Shown piece after piece: positions 4,440 through 5,258 of a stretch of 5,258 nt of DNA (positions within the stretch are counted from its first letter, which is position 1; each line of letters starts with the position of its first letter). The translations under genes and the position numbers were made by a program. Origin of the DNA: an uncultured Elusimicrobia bacterium (lineage in GTDB: Bacteria > Elusimicrobiota > Elusimicrobia > Elusimicrobiales > Elusimicrobiaceae); NCBI GenBank assembly GCA_947164805.1, contig CAMUXX010000075.1:1-5258 (forward strand), written 5' to 3'. The notes beneath the pieces were generated by a model. That model saw nothing but the letters and a program-made list of their open reading frames with translations. It ran no database searches and was not told the origin of the DNA.

Positions 4440-5258
4440 AAATCCTCTAAAATCACTTGTGCTGATTGTTTGGCAACAGGCGGCGCACCAAGTTTATTCC
4501 TAAGTTCAAGCATGGTTTTGCGCATATTCAAATACTTTGTTTTATCACCTAAAATGCCAAGTATTTCTTTTGAAATTGCTTCAGGGTTAACATCTTGCTG
4601 TATAAACTCGCGGACTACTGCTTTATTGCTTAAAATATTTACTAAAGAAATAAATCTTACTTTAATTATCATTCTAACTATTGCATAGGTTATAAAAGAT
4701 GTTTTATAAACGACGCTCATCGGCAAACCGAGCAAGGCATTTTCCAAAGTAGCGGTGCCGGAACAGGTTAAAACAAAGTCCATAGTACGCCTGATTTTAA
4801 AATCCTTTTCACGCACAATTTGCATTTCTTCTTTGCTTGCGCCGGTTAATTGAAAAAGTTTTTCATCACTTACTTCCGGTACTGCAAACATAAAGCATTT
4901 TGCATTTTTGTAAACTTTTTTAATTTCTTTAAAAACATCAAAAAATATTTTACTGTGCTTTTCAATTTCCGCCGGGCGGCTACCTACCATTAAACCAAAT
5001 TTCCAATCCGCATCTTTACCTTCTTTATAATTAATTTCAAGCGGTTCGGGGACAGTATCCAAAAGCGGATTCCCAAAAAACACCGGGTTACCGCCATATT
5101 CTTTATAAATATCTGCTTCAAACGGGAAAATGACAAATTGTTTTCTTGTAAGTTTTACAATTTCTTTTGCGCGGTAACGCCTTGAAGCCCAAACTTGCGG
5201 GCAAACATAATAGTAGGCAGGAATATTTTCCGCCTTAGCAAGTTTTAAAATTTGATGG
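4424..5258 (-). CDS. lpxB: lipid-A-disaccharide synthase, 5' end missing
   Basis: LpxB joins UDP-diacylglucosamine and lipid X into the lipid A disaccharide at the inner membrane (GT19 family). The visible 277 codons run in frame to the window edge, so the gene is open at its 5' side. About 100 residues are missing if it has the usual length near 380. Counting from the first visible codon, family hallmarks are YVCPQVWASRR (17-27), FPFE (44-47), FFGNPLLD (60-67), the donor-site GSR (92-94), CSGTATLEN (165-173) and the PMSVVYK block (179-185). A GTG at 5083 is an internal valine (NPVFFGNP), not a start, because conserved family sequence continues upstream of it. The gene overlaps rel by 16 nt, so the two are probably translated in a coupled way. 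Its presence implies a lipid A outer membrane, or descent from one. Confidence 0.95.
   Translation of the reverse strand, partial: HQILKLAKAENIPAYYYVCPQVWASRRYRAKEIVKLTRKQFVIFPFEADIYKEYGGNPVFFGNPLLDTVPEPLEINYKEGKDADWKFGLMVGSRPAEIEKHSKIFFDVFKEIKKVYKNAKCFMFAVPEVSDEKLFQLTGASKEEMQIVREKDFKIRRTMDFVLTCSGTATLENALLGLPMSVVYKTSFITYAIVRMIIKVRFISLVNILSNKAVVREFIQQDVNPEAISKEILGILGDKTKYLNMRKTMLELRNKLGAPPVAKQSAQVILEDLCKTI

Noticed and set aside
5081..5083. GTG at 5083 as the lpxB start
   Set aside because: The 58 codons upstream in the same frame match conserved LpxB sequence (CPQVWASRR, FPFE), so the gene continues past the window edge.
1..5258. CRISPR arrays, tRNA genes, insertion sequences
   Set aside because: No regularly spaced direct repeats, no tRNA cloverleaf with a T-loop motif and no transposase-like frame were found on either strand.

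Overview
The window looks like a piece of an AT-rich, Gram-negative (lipid A-making) bacterial chromosome. Every gene I can support lies on the minus strand. The best guess for the organism is a host-associated member of the Elusimicrobiota. That guess rests on the type IV pilin-like protein with a long ladder of cysteine repeats and on the low GC content; the 50 visible bases of 16S rRNA are not enough to prove it.

Layout from high to low coordinates, which is the direction of transcription. (1) 5258-4424: most of lpxB (lipid-A-disaccharide synthase), 5' end outside the window. (2) 4439-3000: a short Rel-family (p)ppGpp synthetase/hydrolase that stops just after its TGS domain. (3) 3003-2698: a small zinc-ribbon membrane protein. 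These three genes overlap end to start (16 nt and 4 nt) and form one operon. (4) 2697-2148: a 550-bp gap that is far from empty. It holds an 89-bp nested inverted repeat, a GC-rich patch, and a 120-nt segment predicted to fold as a closed three-way junction followed by a weak intrinsic terminator just before the next gene. (5) 2147-1008: a prepilin-type protein with 26 cysteines, followed by a terminator hairpin at 953-977. (6) 873-369: six near-consensus sigma70-type promoters in tandem, all pointing at the rRNA operon, with a terminator-like hairpin between the last two. (7) 368-51: rRNA leader. (8) 50-1: first bases of 16S rRNA.

Functionally there are three blocks: an envelope/stringent-response operon, a surface pilin behind a possible RNA switch, and the control region of an rRNA operon. 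The two most notable items are the structured RNA in front of the pilin, where one strand could pair either inside the junction or with the terminator, and the six-fold rRNA promoter array.
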